Shown: positions 9,033 to 18,136 of the stretch, piece after piece | How positions within the stretch are numbered: position 1 is the stretch's first letter | Layout: each line of letters begins with the position of its first letter | Source: Fusarium oxysporum f. sp. lycopersici 4287 | Lineage: Eukaryota > Ascomycota > Sordariomycetes > Hypocreales > Nectriaceae | DNA: 19,620 bases | NCBI RefSeq assembly: GCF_000149955.1 | Contig: NC_030986.1 | Location: forward strand, 6,650,576 to 6,670,195 | Direction of reading: 5' to 3' | Notes under the pieces: generated by a model | The model's input: only the letters and a program-made list of their open reading frames with translations | What the model was told of the DNA's origin: nothing | Databases searched by the model: none | Program-made: the position numbers and the translations under genes

Positions 9033-9469
9033 ACTAATGGTAGTGCGATGGTCTGAGGTTCTGATTTTACAACTTGGTTCACTATGAGCAGCTATATTAA
9101 GGTATTTATAGGACTCGACTTAAACACGGGCAAGTGTTTCAGTTTCGGAATATCCGCCTTCAGTGGGAAAGAAGACTCTTCGAGACGGAACATGCATCTA
9201 CAACAGAAGGAAAGATTCTTTCAACATGGAGTCAATTGAAGCTGACTAGCATATTCGTTGCTCGATTGGTTGATGGCTTCTTAAGCTCGGGATGGAAGAT
9301 ACATCTGACAAATCGTCGGTTGGCGCTAGTTCTAGCTCCGGTCCTCGGAATAGTGGTTTCACCGGAACCAATTTAAAACTTCGGAACAGTGTCGTATTCC
9401 GTTCCCTCTTAGTTATTCCCTTTCCGTCTCCTCTTTTCCTACTTTCGGTCCTCCCACAACAAACAACGG
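9033..9469. other. ALDH promoter side and unassigned sequence
   Basis: The first 100 bp hold the ALDH core promoter. The remainder is unassigned. A plus-strand open frame 9292-9645 begins MEDTSDKSSVGASSSSGPRN but has no recognisable domain, and it overlaps, in another frame, the piggyBac remnant that starts near 9470, so I do not call it. Several TCGGAA/TTCCG motifs occur between 9340 and 9410. Confidence 0.5.
9103..9110 (-). promoter_or_regulatory. TATA box of the aldehyde dehydrogenase gene
   Basis: Reads TATAAATA on the minus strand, 71-78 bp upstream of the ALDH start codon at 9032. Good match and position for a fungal TATA box; transcription start not seen. Confidence 0.5.
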
Positions 9470-9922
9470 AATGGATTCATGCGGCACCAAAAGAACAAGA
9501 AACTCATTATCCATTATTACGAGCAAGTGACGAGCTCCATATACTGCTCGTGCATGTACCCCTTGGCGACGACGGAAAGGCAAATGCGACGGTCAATCGC
9601 CTATGGTCAGGCAAGGCAGCGTTACCGAGCAGGAGACGAGCGTGATCTATGAGAGCCCGAATTACAAAGGGAACACATGAATCGTGAGATCAGTCACGTT
9701 GACCGCAATGTCAAATCAAGCTGCCTAGCTTGTAAGGGGTGTCGGCAGGGAGAGATGGGGGCAAAAGCTCCGGAATGGAGCCCACTTACGGAGGTTAGCG
9801 ACAATGAGAAGAGGAAGGGAAAGAGGAAGTTGCGTAAGCAGACTTGGTACGGCTGCCGAATCTGTGATGCAGCAATTCGTAACAACCGGAATTGTTGGGA
9901 CTTCTATCACCACCTAACATAG
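9470..9922 (+). pseudogene. 3' remnant of a second piggyBac-like transposase
   Basis: One reading frame from about 9470 to the TAG at 9922, interrupted by a single TGA at 9650-9652, matches the C-terminal part of the piggyBac-like transposase at 1922-3858. Corresponding pieces are GFMRHQKNKK versus SFILQKKTRQ, RQRYRAGDERDL versus RKRYCTGKEEDSEDL, REISHVDRNVKSSCLACKG versus RDINHVFRGRNSSSPCLACKG, and YGCRICDAAIRNNRNCWDFYHH versus YGCKVCDVAVCNNADCWYLYH (read to 20 residues at most). The cysteine-rich zinc-binding domain survives almost whole; the catalytic core is absent. Sequence divergence shows it is a different family member, not a copy of the first element. Opposite orientation to the first element. 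Confidence 0.8.
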
Positions 9923-10072
9923 GCGAGGATCATGTTCCTTTAATTTGACGCTTATTAATTGGTTACAACCCCTCGTCGTGACCTCGCTGGAGCCTTATGC
10001 GCACTTAGGAGATTTGACGCCCTGAAGAGACGCGAATCTGACATCCTGGTGCAACCACGAATGGGAATGGCT

Positions 10073-10100
10073 GTATGTATGTATGTATGTATGTATGTAT
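10073..10100. repeat. (GTAT)7 tetranucleotide microsatellite
   Basis: Seven perfect GTAT units followed by an imperfect GTGTA. Confidence 0.95.
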
Positions 10101-10213
10101 GTGTATTTTTCGTCTGGGTGGCTGTAACGAAGCCAAATCTCCTACTGGAGCAAAAGACGTGCTGAGCTAGCTAGGTACAGGATACCCCGCTTCCTTCACC
10201 ATCCAGCATACCA

Positions 10214-10606
10214 ATGGCACAAAAGGTGCTGTATTTCTCAAGCCCGTCACCCGTCAGCGGGTTCGAGGGCAATCTATTGTCGAACTTTTTCCACCGACCA
10301 GAATTCTCTCGCGCATCACTACATCTGCTGACGCAGTCCACAATCTCCAGTAACCAAGTTGTAGCTCGTAGTCGACTGTCGCGGCGGCAGGGAAAAACCT
10401 CGGGAAGGGATCAGAGGCCGACGGTGCGGCTTGCCTTTAAAGGAGAAAAACCCATCGCAATCGGCGTCGTTGATCGGAAGGATGTCGCTACGAATGCCCG
10501 GGGCATCGCCCTCCGATATCTAAGGCGTTCTGGTTCTGAGGTGCCGCCATTAGATCCGACAAAGGTGTTGTCAGAGAAGGCGAACTCTCCAAAATTCCTT
10601 CTCTGA
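10214..10606 (+). CDS. Hypothetical 130-aa open frame, weak
   Basis: An ATG in a favourable context (ACCAATGGC) opens 130 codons beginning MAQKVLYFSS and ending SPKFLL. I recognise no domain. The C-terminal half is basic (ARSRLSRRQGKTSGRDQR) and the opposite strand is also open across 10411-10749, so base composition alone may explain the frame. It ends 22 bp before the duplicated block. Treat as doubtful. Confidence 0.2.
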   Translation: MAQKVLYFSSPSPVSGFEGNLLSNFFHRPEFSRASLHLLTQSTISSNQVVARSRLSRRQGKTSGRDQRPTVRLAFKGEKPIAIGVVDRKDVATNARGIALRYLRRSGSEVPPLDPTKVLSEKANSPKFLL

Positions 10607-11219
10607 AAACTGCTGTTAGGGAGCCGATAGCGTCCCCGCAGTTTTTGTGTGGTCGCGTGGCCTGCAGAAAATCCCGCTCCTAGCACCGCACTAACAGTGC
10701 GTGCCAAGAAAGAATTTTTACAGGAGAGAGTTGAGAATGGGAATGGCATGGGTCAACAGGTATCTGTACAGGGTAGGCGCAGTGGAGGCCGAACACTTGG
10801 AGAAGTTAGCCTTGAAGCAGGCCTGTCTCAGGGACGAGCGAGACTGTGAAATGTGGCGAGTAGGAATTGGTGAGGTTGGAGGGGCTCAAGGCTGGACGCC
10901 GGAAAATAATGTTAACGAGGCTTAACTTTGTGGGCCGTATGAGGCATATCGTTCTGGGCGGAATAAATTCATTCATTCACGACTAGCCTGTGCTGCCTCG
11001 GATCTTCCGTCAGATAATGAGCTACCCCGCACCCGGATCTCTCGGACACAGTCCGTGATCAGCTCGTTCTAACCTTCGTCTCAGAATTTGCGCTTTCACA
11101 TTATGCTATTTCCTGATGAATCCGCACGACGAATTCTAACCTCTCATCGTGGTAGAATCATATTAAATATCAGGTATATCCAACGAAAAACACAACTTCA
11201 CCAATCTTCTCTAGAGAGT

Positions 11220-12251
11220 ATGGAAGAATTTGTTCAGAAGTCGATTCAACACACAATGGAAATGAGGAAGCCAACGTCCTCAATTCCGTGGCAAACTGAT
11301 CGACCATGGAAGCAATTCTTCTATGTATGGAGCCCAGAAACAAGTAGATGGCAGGGTATTCAATCATCACAGTCGTCGTCCGACAAGTCCAATTTAATGA
11401 AGCTGGCGGTGTACAGCTGGAACATCGACTTTATGCTGCCTCATGGCGAGGCTCGCATGAACGCTGCTCTGAAGCACCTGGAGGAGCTTACTCGCCAGCA
11501 TCGACTTGATAATGATACAGCGGTTGCTATCAACCTCCAAGAGTGTGTACCGTTGGATTTGGAGACTATCGGTGAAAAGGATTGGATCCGGGACAGCTTT
11601 TACTGCACAGACATCGATACCTCGGCTTGGGCTTCTGGCGCGTATGGCACCGCTTCCTTGATAGACCGCCGGCTCGAGATATCATCTTGCTTTCGAGTGC
11701 ACTACTCGGCTACCCAAATGGAACGAGACGCACTATTCATTGATGTTTCGGTGTTACCAGGGGGACAAAAGGTACGGTTGTGCAATACACACCTCGAGTC
11801 TCTTGTACTGGAGCCACCCATGCGCCCAGCACAGATGCGTCTTATCGCGACTTACTTGCACGCTGAAGGTATCGCTGGTGCCGTCGTTACAGGCGATTTC
11901 AACGCCATTCAGCCATTTGACAGGTCTCTCCACTCAGACAACGACCTTGAAGATGCATACTTGGAACTCGGCGGCCAAGAGGGCGATGGAAGGAGTGCTG
12001 ATAATGGGGCATATACGTGGGGGCAACAAGCTTTACCTGAGCTTCGTCTACTATATGGCTGTTCACGCATGGATAAAGTGTTTTTCTGTGGCGACAGCCT
12101 CAGACTTCAAGGATTTGAGAGATTTGGTGCTGATGTGGAACCAGACCAAGAAGAAGAAGAAGTTCGAAAGGAATTGCTTTCTATTGGGTTTGAAAGGCCG
12201 TGGGTTACCGACCATCTTGGCGTAAAGGCGACCTTTGAGATCGTTGCTTGA
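11220..12251 (+). CDS. TDP2-like endonuclease/exonuclease/phosphatase family protein, left copy
   Basis: A 343-aa intronless protein from the ATG at 11220 (MEEFVQKSIQHT...). The frame is open further up, with another ATG at 11103, but the upstream residues look non-conserved. Motifs of the Mg-dependent EEP phosphodiesterase fold are all present: WNID (67-70), LQEC with metal-ligand Glu108, NTHLES with His191, GDFN with Asp226 and Asn228, RMDKVFF, and TDHLG with the terminal Asp331-His332 pair. The WNID, HLES and TDH forms resemble the tyrosyl-DNA phosphodiesterase 2 branch, which removes 5'-tyrosyl adducts left by topoisomerase II; family membership is firm, substrate is not. The N-terminal WKQFFYVWSPETSRW segment lies before the catalytic domain. 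An acidic insert (PDQEEEEVRKE) precedes the last motif. The identical gene at 13636-14667 may be an assembly artefact. Confidence 0.85.
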   Translation: MEEFVQKSIQHTMEMRKPTSSIPWQTDRPWKQFFYVWSPETSRWQGIQSSQSSSDKSNLMKLAVYSWNIDFMLPHGEARMNAALKHLEELTRQHRLDNDTAVAINLQECVPLDLETIGEKDWIRDSFYCTDIDTSAWASGAYGTASLIDRRLEISSCFRVHYSATQMERDALFIDVSVLPGGQKVRLCNTHLESLVLEPPMRPAQMRLIATYLHAEGIAGAVVTGDFNAIQPFDRSLHSDNDLEDAYLELGGQEGDGRSADNGAYTWGQQALPELRLLYGCSRMDKVFFCGDSLRLQGFERFGADVEPDQEEEEVRKELLSIGFERPWVTDHLGVKATFEIVA

Positions 12252-12454
12252 AGGGAAAGGTTTAACGGCGCCGAATGCACAACAGTACGGCTCTGACTAA
12301 TTCAAAGGAGCCCCGGGATGATCATTTTCAGGAATGTATCGACCGAGGTCATTCAATTGAGTTGTTAGCCCATTTTCGTTATACAGTGCGGCAGCCTACA
12401 GAAGTCACTGTTGCAAAGGCGGTCAATAGGGGGACGGGTCCGTACAGCCACGGG

Positions 12455-12901
12455 TCATGTGCTTAGCCAGCAACACCCACTGTAAAATTCCTGCTGCATT
12501 GCTACTGACCACCTATAACTATCAAGGACTACTTTTGTATTTAATGGATAAGATTTTGAACCTCTTCTATGGCCTATTATATGGCATTTGCTACACGTAG
12601 GTGGTCCTTTTTCTCCTAAAAGCTCATCTTGCGGCCCTTCTTGAGGCTGGCCTAGCTTGTGATTGTGTTGAGAAAATTGAACTTCAGTAGGGTGTTCAAG
12701 GAACCAATTTTCACTCCATTCTTCTTTTGTGAGGATTGAAAATTGGCAACCGTAGCGGAATCGATTACATGAGTATGTAATTGTAGGTCGACCAGACTTG
12801 CCAACAGTTGACCTTCTTATGATAAATGTAAAGACTCTGGTTGCTACCCATATGATAAGCGAGTGTTTAAGACAAGTGAGTGTCTCACTATACTGTGCTA
12901 C
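12455..12901 (-). pseudogene. ATG-less open frame: FAR1-like DNA-binding domain plus damaged zinc knuckle, left copy
   Basis: From just after a TAG at 12902-12904 to a TGA at 12455-12457 the minus strand is open for 148 codons without a start ATG near its front. Residues 28-85 (FIIRRSTVGKSGRPTITYSC, then RYGCQFSI, ENWFLEHP, SQHNHKLG) match the pattern of the FAR1-type DNA-binding region of Mutator-like transposases: basic stretch, C...C, then W...H...HNH. At 103-119 CSKCHIIGHRRGSKSYP resembles a CCHC zinc knuckle whose last cysteine is tyrosine. The DDE core expected between these two parts is missing, so this is likely an internally deleted transposase remnant; an exon of a spliced host gene is a less likely reading. 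It lies 204 bp beyond the TDP2-like gene, in the opposite direction. Confidence 0.6.
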
Positions 12902-12944
12902 CTAAAAACAGCTTACCCTATAACACTTTTTTAGCTAAATAAAA

Positions 12945-13044
12945 NNNNNNNNNNNNNNNNNNNNNNNNNNNNNNNNNNNNNNNNNNNNNNNNNNNNNNNN
13001 NNNNNNNNNNNNNNNNNNNNNNNNNNNNNNNNNNNNNNNNNNNN
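12945..13044. other. Assembly gap of exactly 100 N
   Basis: One hundred N, the conventional placeholder for a gap of unknown size between contigs. The sequence on its right (13045 onward) repeats the last 2.3 kb on its left. Confidence 0.99.
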
Positions 13045-13635
13045 AGCGTCCCCGCAGTTTTTGTGTGGTCGCGTGGCCTGCAGAAAATCCCGCTCCTAGC
13101 ACCGCACTAACAGTGCGTGCCAAGAAAGAATTTTTACAGGAGAGAGTTGAGAATGGGAATGGCATGGGTCAACAGGTATCTGTACAGGGTAGGCGCAGTG
13201 GAGGCCGAACACTTGGAGAAGTTAGCCTTGAAGCAGGCCTGTCTCAGGGACGAGCGAGACTGTGAAATGTGGCGAGTAGGAATTGGTGAGGTTGGAGGGG
13301 CTCAAGGCTGGACGCCGGAAAATAATGTTAACGAGGCTTAACTTTGTGGGCCGTATGAGGCATATCGTTCTGGGCGGAATAAATTCATTCATTCACGACT
13401 AGCCTGTGCTGCCTCGGATCTTCCGTCAGATAATGAGCTACCCCGCACCCGGATCTCTCGGACACAGTCCGTGATCAGCTCGTTCTAACCTTCGTCTCAG
13501 AATTTGCGCTTTCACATTATGCTATTTCCTGATGAATCCGCACGACGAATTCTAACCTCTCATCGTGGTAGAATCATATTAAATATCAGGTATATCCAAC
13601 GAAAAACACAACTTCACCAATCTTCTCTAGAGAGT

Positions 13636-14667
13636 ATGGAAGAATTTGTTCAGAAGTCGATTCAACACACAATGGAAATGAGGAAGCCAACGTCCTCAAT
13701 TCCGTGGCAAACTGATCGACCATGGAAGCAATTCTTCTATGTATGGAGCCCAGAAACAAGTAGATGGCAGGGTATTCAATCATCACAGTCGTCGTCCGAC
13801 AAGTCCAATTTAATGAAGCTGGCGGTGTACAGCTGGAACATCGACTTTATGCTGCCTCATGGCGAGGCTCGCATGAACGCTGCTCTGAAGCACCTGGAGG
13901 AGCTTACTCGCCAGCATCGACTTGATAATGATACAGCGGTTGCTATCAACCTCCAAGAGTGTGTACCGTTGGATTTGGAGACTATCGGTGAAAAGGATTG
14001 GATCCGGGACAGCTTTTACTGCACAGACATCGATACCTCGGCTTGGGCTTCTGGCGCGTATGGCACCGCTTCCTTGATAGACCGCCGGCTCGAGATATCA
14101 TCTTGCTTTCGAGTGCACTACTCGGCTACCCAAATGGAACGAGACGCACTATTCATTGATGTTTCGGTGTTACCAGGGGGACAAAAGGTACGGTTGTGCA
14201 ATACACACCTCGAGTCTCTTGTACTGGAGCCACCCATGCGCCCAGCACAGATGCGTCTTATCGCGACTTACTTGCACGCTGAAGGTATCGCTGGTGCCGT
14301 CGTTACAGGCGATTTCAACGCCATTCAGCCATTTGACAGGTCTCTCCACTCAGACAACGACCTTGAAGATGCATACTTGGAACTCGGCGGCCAAGAGGGC
14401 GATGGAAGGAGTGCTGATAATGGGGCATATACGTGGGGGCAACAAGCTTTACCTGAGCTTCGTCTACTATATGGCTGTTCACGCATGGATAAAGTGTTTT
14501 TCTGTGGCGACAGCCTCAGACTTCAAGGATTTGAGAGATTTGGTGCTGATGTGGAACCAGACCAAGAAGAAGAAGAAGTTCGAAAGGAATTGCTTTCTAT
14601 TGGGTTTGAAAGGCCGTGGGTTACCGACCATCTTGGCGTAAAGGCGACCTTTGAGATCGTTGCTTGA
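13636..14667 (+). CDS. TDP2-like endonuclease/exonuclease/phosphatase family protein, right copy
   Basis: Identical in protein to the gene at 11220-12251: same 343-aa product from the ATG at 13636, with the same WNID, LQEC, NTHLES, GDFN and TDHLG motifs, and the same alternative upstream ATG at 13519. No substitution distinguishes the copies. If the contigs overlap, this and the left copy are one gene; if not, they are a very recent tandem pair in the same orientation. Its downstream context, the FAR1/zinc-knuckle remnant and then the MULE transposase, is the complete one, because the left copy is cut by the gap. Confidence 0.8.
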   Translation: MEEFVQKSIQHTMEMRKPTSSIPWQTDRPWKQFFYVWSPETSRWQGIQSSQSSSDKSNLMKLAVYSWNIDFMLPHGEARMNAALKHLEELTRQHRLDNDTAVAINLQECVPLDLETIGEKDWIRDSFYCTDIDTSAWASGAYGTASLIDRRLEISSCFRVHYSATQMERDALFIDVSVLPGGQKVRLCNTHLESLVLEPPMRPAQMRLIATYLHAEGIAGAVVTGDFNAIQPFDRSLHSDNDLEDAYLELGGQEGDGRSADNGAYTWGQQALPELRLLYGCSRMDKVFFCGDSLRLQGFERFGADVEPDQEEEEVRKELLSIGFERPWVTDHLGVKATFEIVA

Positions 14668-14870
14668 AGGGAAAGGTTTAACGGCGCCGAATGCACAACA
14701 GTACGGCTCTGACTAATTCAAAGGAGCCCCGGGATGATCATTTTCAGGAATGTATCGACCGAGGTCATTCAATTGAGTTGTTAGCCCATTTTCGTTATAC
14801 AGTGCGGCAGCCTACAGAAGTCACTGTTGCAAAGGCGGTCAATAGGGGGACGGGTCCGTACAGCCACGGG

Positions 14871-15317
14871 TCATGTGCTTAGCCAGCAACACCCACTGTA
14901 AAATTCCTGCTGCATTGCTACTGACCACCTATAACTATCAAGGACTACTTTTGTATTTAATGGATAAGATTTTGAACCTCTTCTATGGCCTATTATATGG
15001 CATTTGCTACACGTAGGTGGTCCTTTTTCTCCTAAAAGCTCATCTTGCGGCCCTTCTTGAGGCTGGCCTAGCTTGTGATTGTGTTGAGAAAATTGAACTT
15101 CAGTAGGGTGTTCAAGGAACCAATTTTCACTCCATTCTTCTTTTGTGAGGATTGAAAATTGGCAACCGTAGCGGAATCGATTACATGAGTATGTAATTGT
15201 AGGTCGACCAGACTTGCCAACAGTTGACCTTCTTATGATAAATGTAAAGACTCTGGTTGCTACCCATATGATAAGCGAGTGTTTAAGACAAGTGAGTGTC
15301 TCACTATACTGTGCTAC
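14871..15317 (-). pseudogene. ATG-less FAR1-like plus zinc-knuckle frame, right copy
   Basis: Same 148-codon minus-strand frame as 12455-12901. Here the upstream side is present: 15318-15710 is AT-rich, with no continuation of the frame beyond the TAG at 15318-15320. The bases before the TAG (CTGTTTTTAG followed by GTAGC) could be read as a 3' splice site, but I found no upstream exon with a matching domain. It lies on the same strand as the MULE transposase and about 400 bp beyond its C-terminal end, so both could derive from neighbouring or nested Mutator-like elements. Confidence 0.58.
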
Positions 15318-15356
15318 CTAAAAACAGCTTACCCTATAACACTTTTTTAGCTAAAT

Positions 15357-15710
15357 TAAAATAATAAAAAATATGAAAAACTATAGTTCTAAGTAGTACA
15401 GCCTTTAAAACTAAGATATTATTTTTTGGAGTTTTTTTAATGGGAATTGATAGAGCGCATGACGGTTTTGATACAGAGGCATGACCTTACAGCGGCATGA
15501 CTTCATATAACATTCAATTGGTCAGTTCTTCGCGGACCCATATATTCTTCCTGACGAAACCCAGCGTGACCAGCTCTCTTAACATGACCTTATTCTTACC
15601 TCAAGCTCTCCCAGTGCTCAAGATCTTGGCAAAGTAGGATGTCTCAAGAGGTCTCGTTTTAAATGGAAATTTCTTGCTCTGTTTATTGCTCAGGAACCAC
15701 GTCTAACGCT
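15357..15710. other. AT-rich stretch beyond the MULE 3' end
   Basis: The first 80 bp are strongly AT-rich with A and T runs. No gene is seen. It may contain the end of the Mutator-like element, but I could not find an inverted repeat partner near 18137-18400 or a 9-bp target duplication. Confidence 0.5.
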
Positions 15711-18136
15711 CTACTCTCTGACTACTATAGAAGGAAGTATATTTTCATCGCTGCCAACTAGCTCCCATTGACTTCTCGTCCTCCGGATGCTAGGTTGTGT
15801 CCTCCTACCGCTAGCACGGACTCCAGTTGTTCGTCCAGATCCGAGGGTGGCTGAGTGACTTCGTGTCTGACACTGAGTCGATATGCTGCTTACCTCACTA
15901 TTGGCCTGCGTGTTACTATGCTGGCTTGCTTCCAACGAGACCCTGGTGAGTGTAGATTTATTGACGATTCGCGGCTGCCGATCTCACTTACGGCCTGCTG
16001 GATGTCTTGCTGCTAGGCTGGTCAGTTGACTGACGTTTTGGCTCCTCCCGCCAATGGCCATTCTCGAAGGCACAGGTTGCGCGGTGTTCTTGGGTCTGCC
16101 ACGTAGAGCACTGGCAATCCTAGGGTCAAGAATCCATCGGCATGGATCTTGGAATGATGAATCTCGTAGTCGCCAATGTGAATGGACATCATATCTAGTA
16201 AAAGACGTTGCAGATCCCAGCTTCGCATAGACTTTATGACAACAAGAGACCCCAAGCTCGACAGAAACCGAGCAGTCATCGTTACAGCCTGAGAGAGGCT
16301 CTGGAAAGGGATTCTTCCCGGTAGGCACCGCCTTACGAGCAATACGATATTGCTTGTTGATCAACCTAAGCGCCTTCGATGAAATCACTGTTGGTAGATC
16401 ACCTAGGTAGTCTCCACTTGATCCTAGGTATTCACGGGCAGTAAGAACCTCATCCTGTGCGCAGGCATCCTTGAAGTCACGTTCTTGATCTTTCATCATG
16501 TCCTGCATTGCTTCGACGAGTCGATACAAGTGGCTCATGCCGTTCAAGAGATAGCTCTTGATGTTGTTGTTGCTTGCCTCTGTTCCGGAGGTGACGCGGA
16601 TACCAAAGTTGCGATGCTTGCGGAGGATGCAGCGTGTCTACTGGGCCCTAACTGGCAGATAGGTCCCATGGAGATAGCGTAGGATGAGTCTTTGGTCATC
16701 AAACTTCTTGCAAAGGTCTCTCCAAGCCTTCTCGTGGGCCTCCTCTGTTCTAGCAAAGAGTACACGCTTCCACATCATAAGAACCCTTCGGTAGGTGTGA
16801 GGAATCCCGTCACCGGTAAGCGCGTGGACCAGCTGTTTGTCCGTAACGCTGAGCTCAGCCTGTGCCTGAGGGGCAGAATCCTCCCAGTCACTGTCGTCAG
16901 GGCTACTACTGCTCTTTCGTTTCTTAGCCCACTTCTGCTTCGATTTAAGCAGAACATTCGAGTTAATGTGATAGATGCAAAGTTGTTGCTGCACATCAGG
17001 AAACTGATCATTGAGGGCGCCTTCATAGAGTCGTCGAAGTCGGTGATAATGACATCAGGTTGCCTAATAGTGTGTTGGCCTATAAGCTGGCGAATGCTCT
17101 CAGCGAGGAATTGGAAACCTTCTCTTCTCTCATTGTCGATCAGGTCGAAGGCTGCGTTGAATACAGTCCCAAGGTAGGTCTGACCGGTGGCTTGGAATAA
17201 GGGAAGCTTGAATCGATTAGTATTGTATGTGTTGTCAAAGCCTATGACCTCAAGGAATCGCTTCCACATCTGGATACAATAAGGAAACGTCCGGACAAGA
17301 CCAAGTAGACGGTTTGGTTGGTCATCAGCCCACTTGACAAGATAGGGAATCTCCATCTCGTCGAAGAGCTTGACTAATGCCGCAAAAGGTGTGTAGCCAT
17401 TTAGCTTTTTCCGGTTCATGAGCGCGCGGGCGTTGTAGATATCCCTCTGAGTAAATGAAGATTCAGGATGTTGCTCTTCGACCACGGCCCGAACATCACG
17501 AGCCCGGTTGCCGACTCGACGACTTGTTGATTCAATGGTTGCCCTTACTGGCGTAGTGACTCGTCTATGAGAGGGATGCGCAGATGATGTGATACTAGGT
17601 CCACGGTTATGCTGGCTGTGTTCCAAGTTTGGATGTTGTCGTAGAAGCCATTTGCCCTCTTCCAGGGCTTCAGCAACTACCATCCACTTACAGCCAAACT
17701 TCCAAGATTTACGCTGTCGAAGGCCTGCGCCTTTTGAAGCCCCTGGCTGTCCAAATCGATCACACTGAAGCGAGTATCTTATCCGTCGTCCTTTATATGA
17801 ATAGGCATTCCTTCGAACGATGCCAAACCCGTTTTCTTTCGCGAACAAATTGACCAAGTCGAACATAGTTTCAGCTGATGGCGCCGGATCGCCTGGAAAA
17901 GGTGAAGAGATTTGTTGAAAAGATAATGATTCTGGCGATTCGGCCCTTGGTGATACTTGAAGAATCTGTGTAGGTGACTTGCGCGGTGGAGAGTATGGTG
18001 GAGGAGATTTGTAGGCGTCTGAGCTGAGCGGCGACCAACCCCATCGCTCTCGCCATGCACGCACTCGTTCGTATGACCAAGCAAGGTCAATAGTCAGACT
18101 CTGGTCTTCACTAAAAACCTACCATACAATTTTCAT
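15711..18136 (-). pseudogene. Mutator-like (MULE) transposase, broken by two stops and a frameshift
   Basis: About 800 codons. The start is probably the ATG at 18136 (MKIVW), followed at once by TAG (18119-18121) and then an open frame (VFSEDQSL...). Domains in order: proline/serine-rich leader; FAR1-type DNA-binding region (ENGFGIVRRN ... CDRFGQ ... WKFGCKWMVVAEA ... HPNLEHSQHN); MULE DDE core with Asp in VIGFDNTYNTNRF, Asp in VIITDFDDSM, the C-x2-H pair in LCIYHINSNV, and the catalytic Glu in TSGTEASNNNIKSYL; then a SWIM-like region (SCCHKVYAKL ... DVHSHWRLR) and a basic, Ser/Thr-rich tail. Lesions: a one-base deletion near 17016-17022 moves the frame at MKAP/LNDQFPDV, and a TAG replaces a probable Trp after YLPVRAQ at 16638-16640. 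Near 15984 the frame reaches a stop; a small intron starting GTAAGTGAG there could join it to the tail at 15711-15935. All D-D-E residues survive, suggesting recent loss. Confidence 0.87.

Larger units (their letters stand above)
9923..10628. other. Unassigned sequence between the piggyBac remnant and the duplicated block
   Basis: Contains a TATG-type microsatellite and one plus-strand open frame (10214-10606, listed separately). Otherwise no gene or RNA was recognised. A frame crossing the microsatellite (9959-10165) is low-complexity and not believed. Confidence 0.5.
10629..12940. repeat. 2,312-bp duplicated block, left copy (end of left contig)
   Basis: Matches 13045-15356 at a constant offset of 2416; every encoded frame in both copies is identical. 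It runs to within 4 bp of the assembly gap: after 12940 the left contig reads AAAA then N, while the right copy reads TAAAATAAT, a one-base indel in an AT-rich run. It contains the TDP2-like gene and the minus-strand FAR1/zinc-knuckle remnant. Confidence 0.95.
13045..15356. repeat. 2,312-bp duplicated block, right copy (start of right contig)
   Basis: Begins at the very first base after the gap and matches 10629-12940. Beyond 15356 the sequence continues into AT-rich DNA that the left contig does not reach, as expected if the two contigs overlap. Confidence 0.95.

Noticed and set aside
10073..10100. Tetranucleotide array considered as a CRISPR-like or regulatory array
   Set aside because: It is a simple perfect microsatellite without spacers, in a eukaryotic context.
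10629..15356. Genuine recent tandem duplication of the TDP2-like gene
   Set aside because: Not excluded, but the repeat coincides exactly with the end of one contig and the start of the next across a 100-N gap, which favours an assembly artefact.
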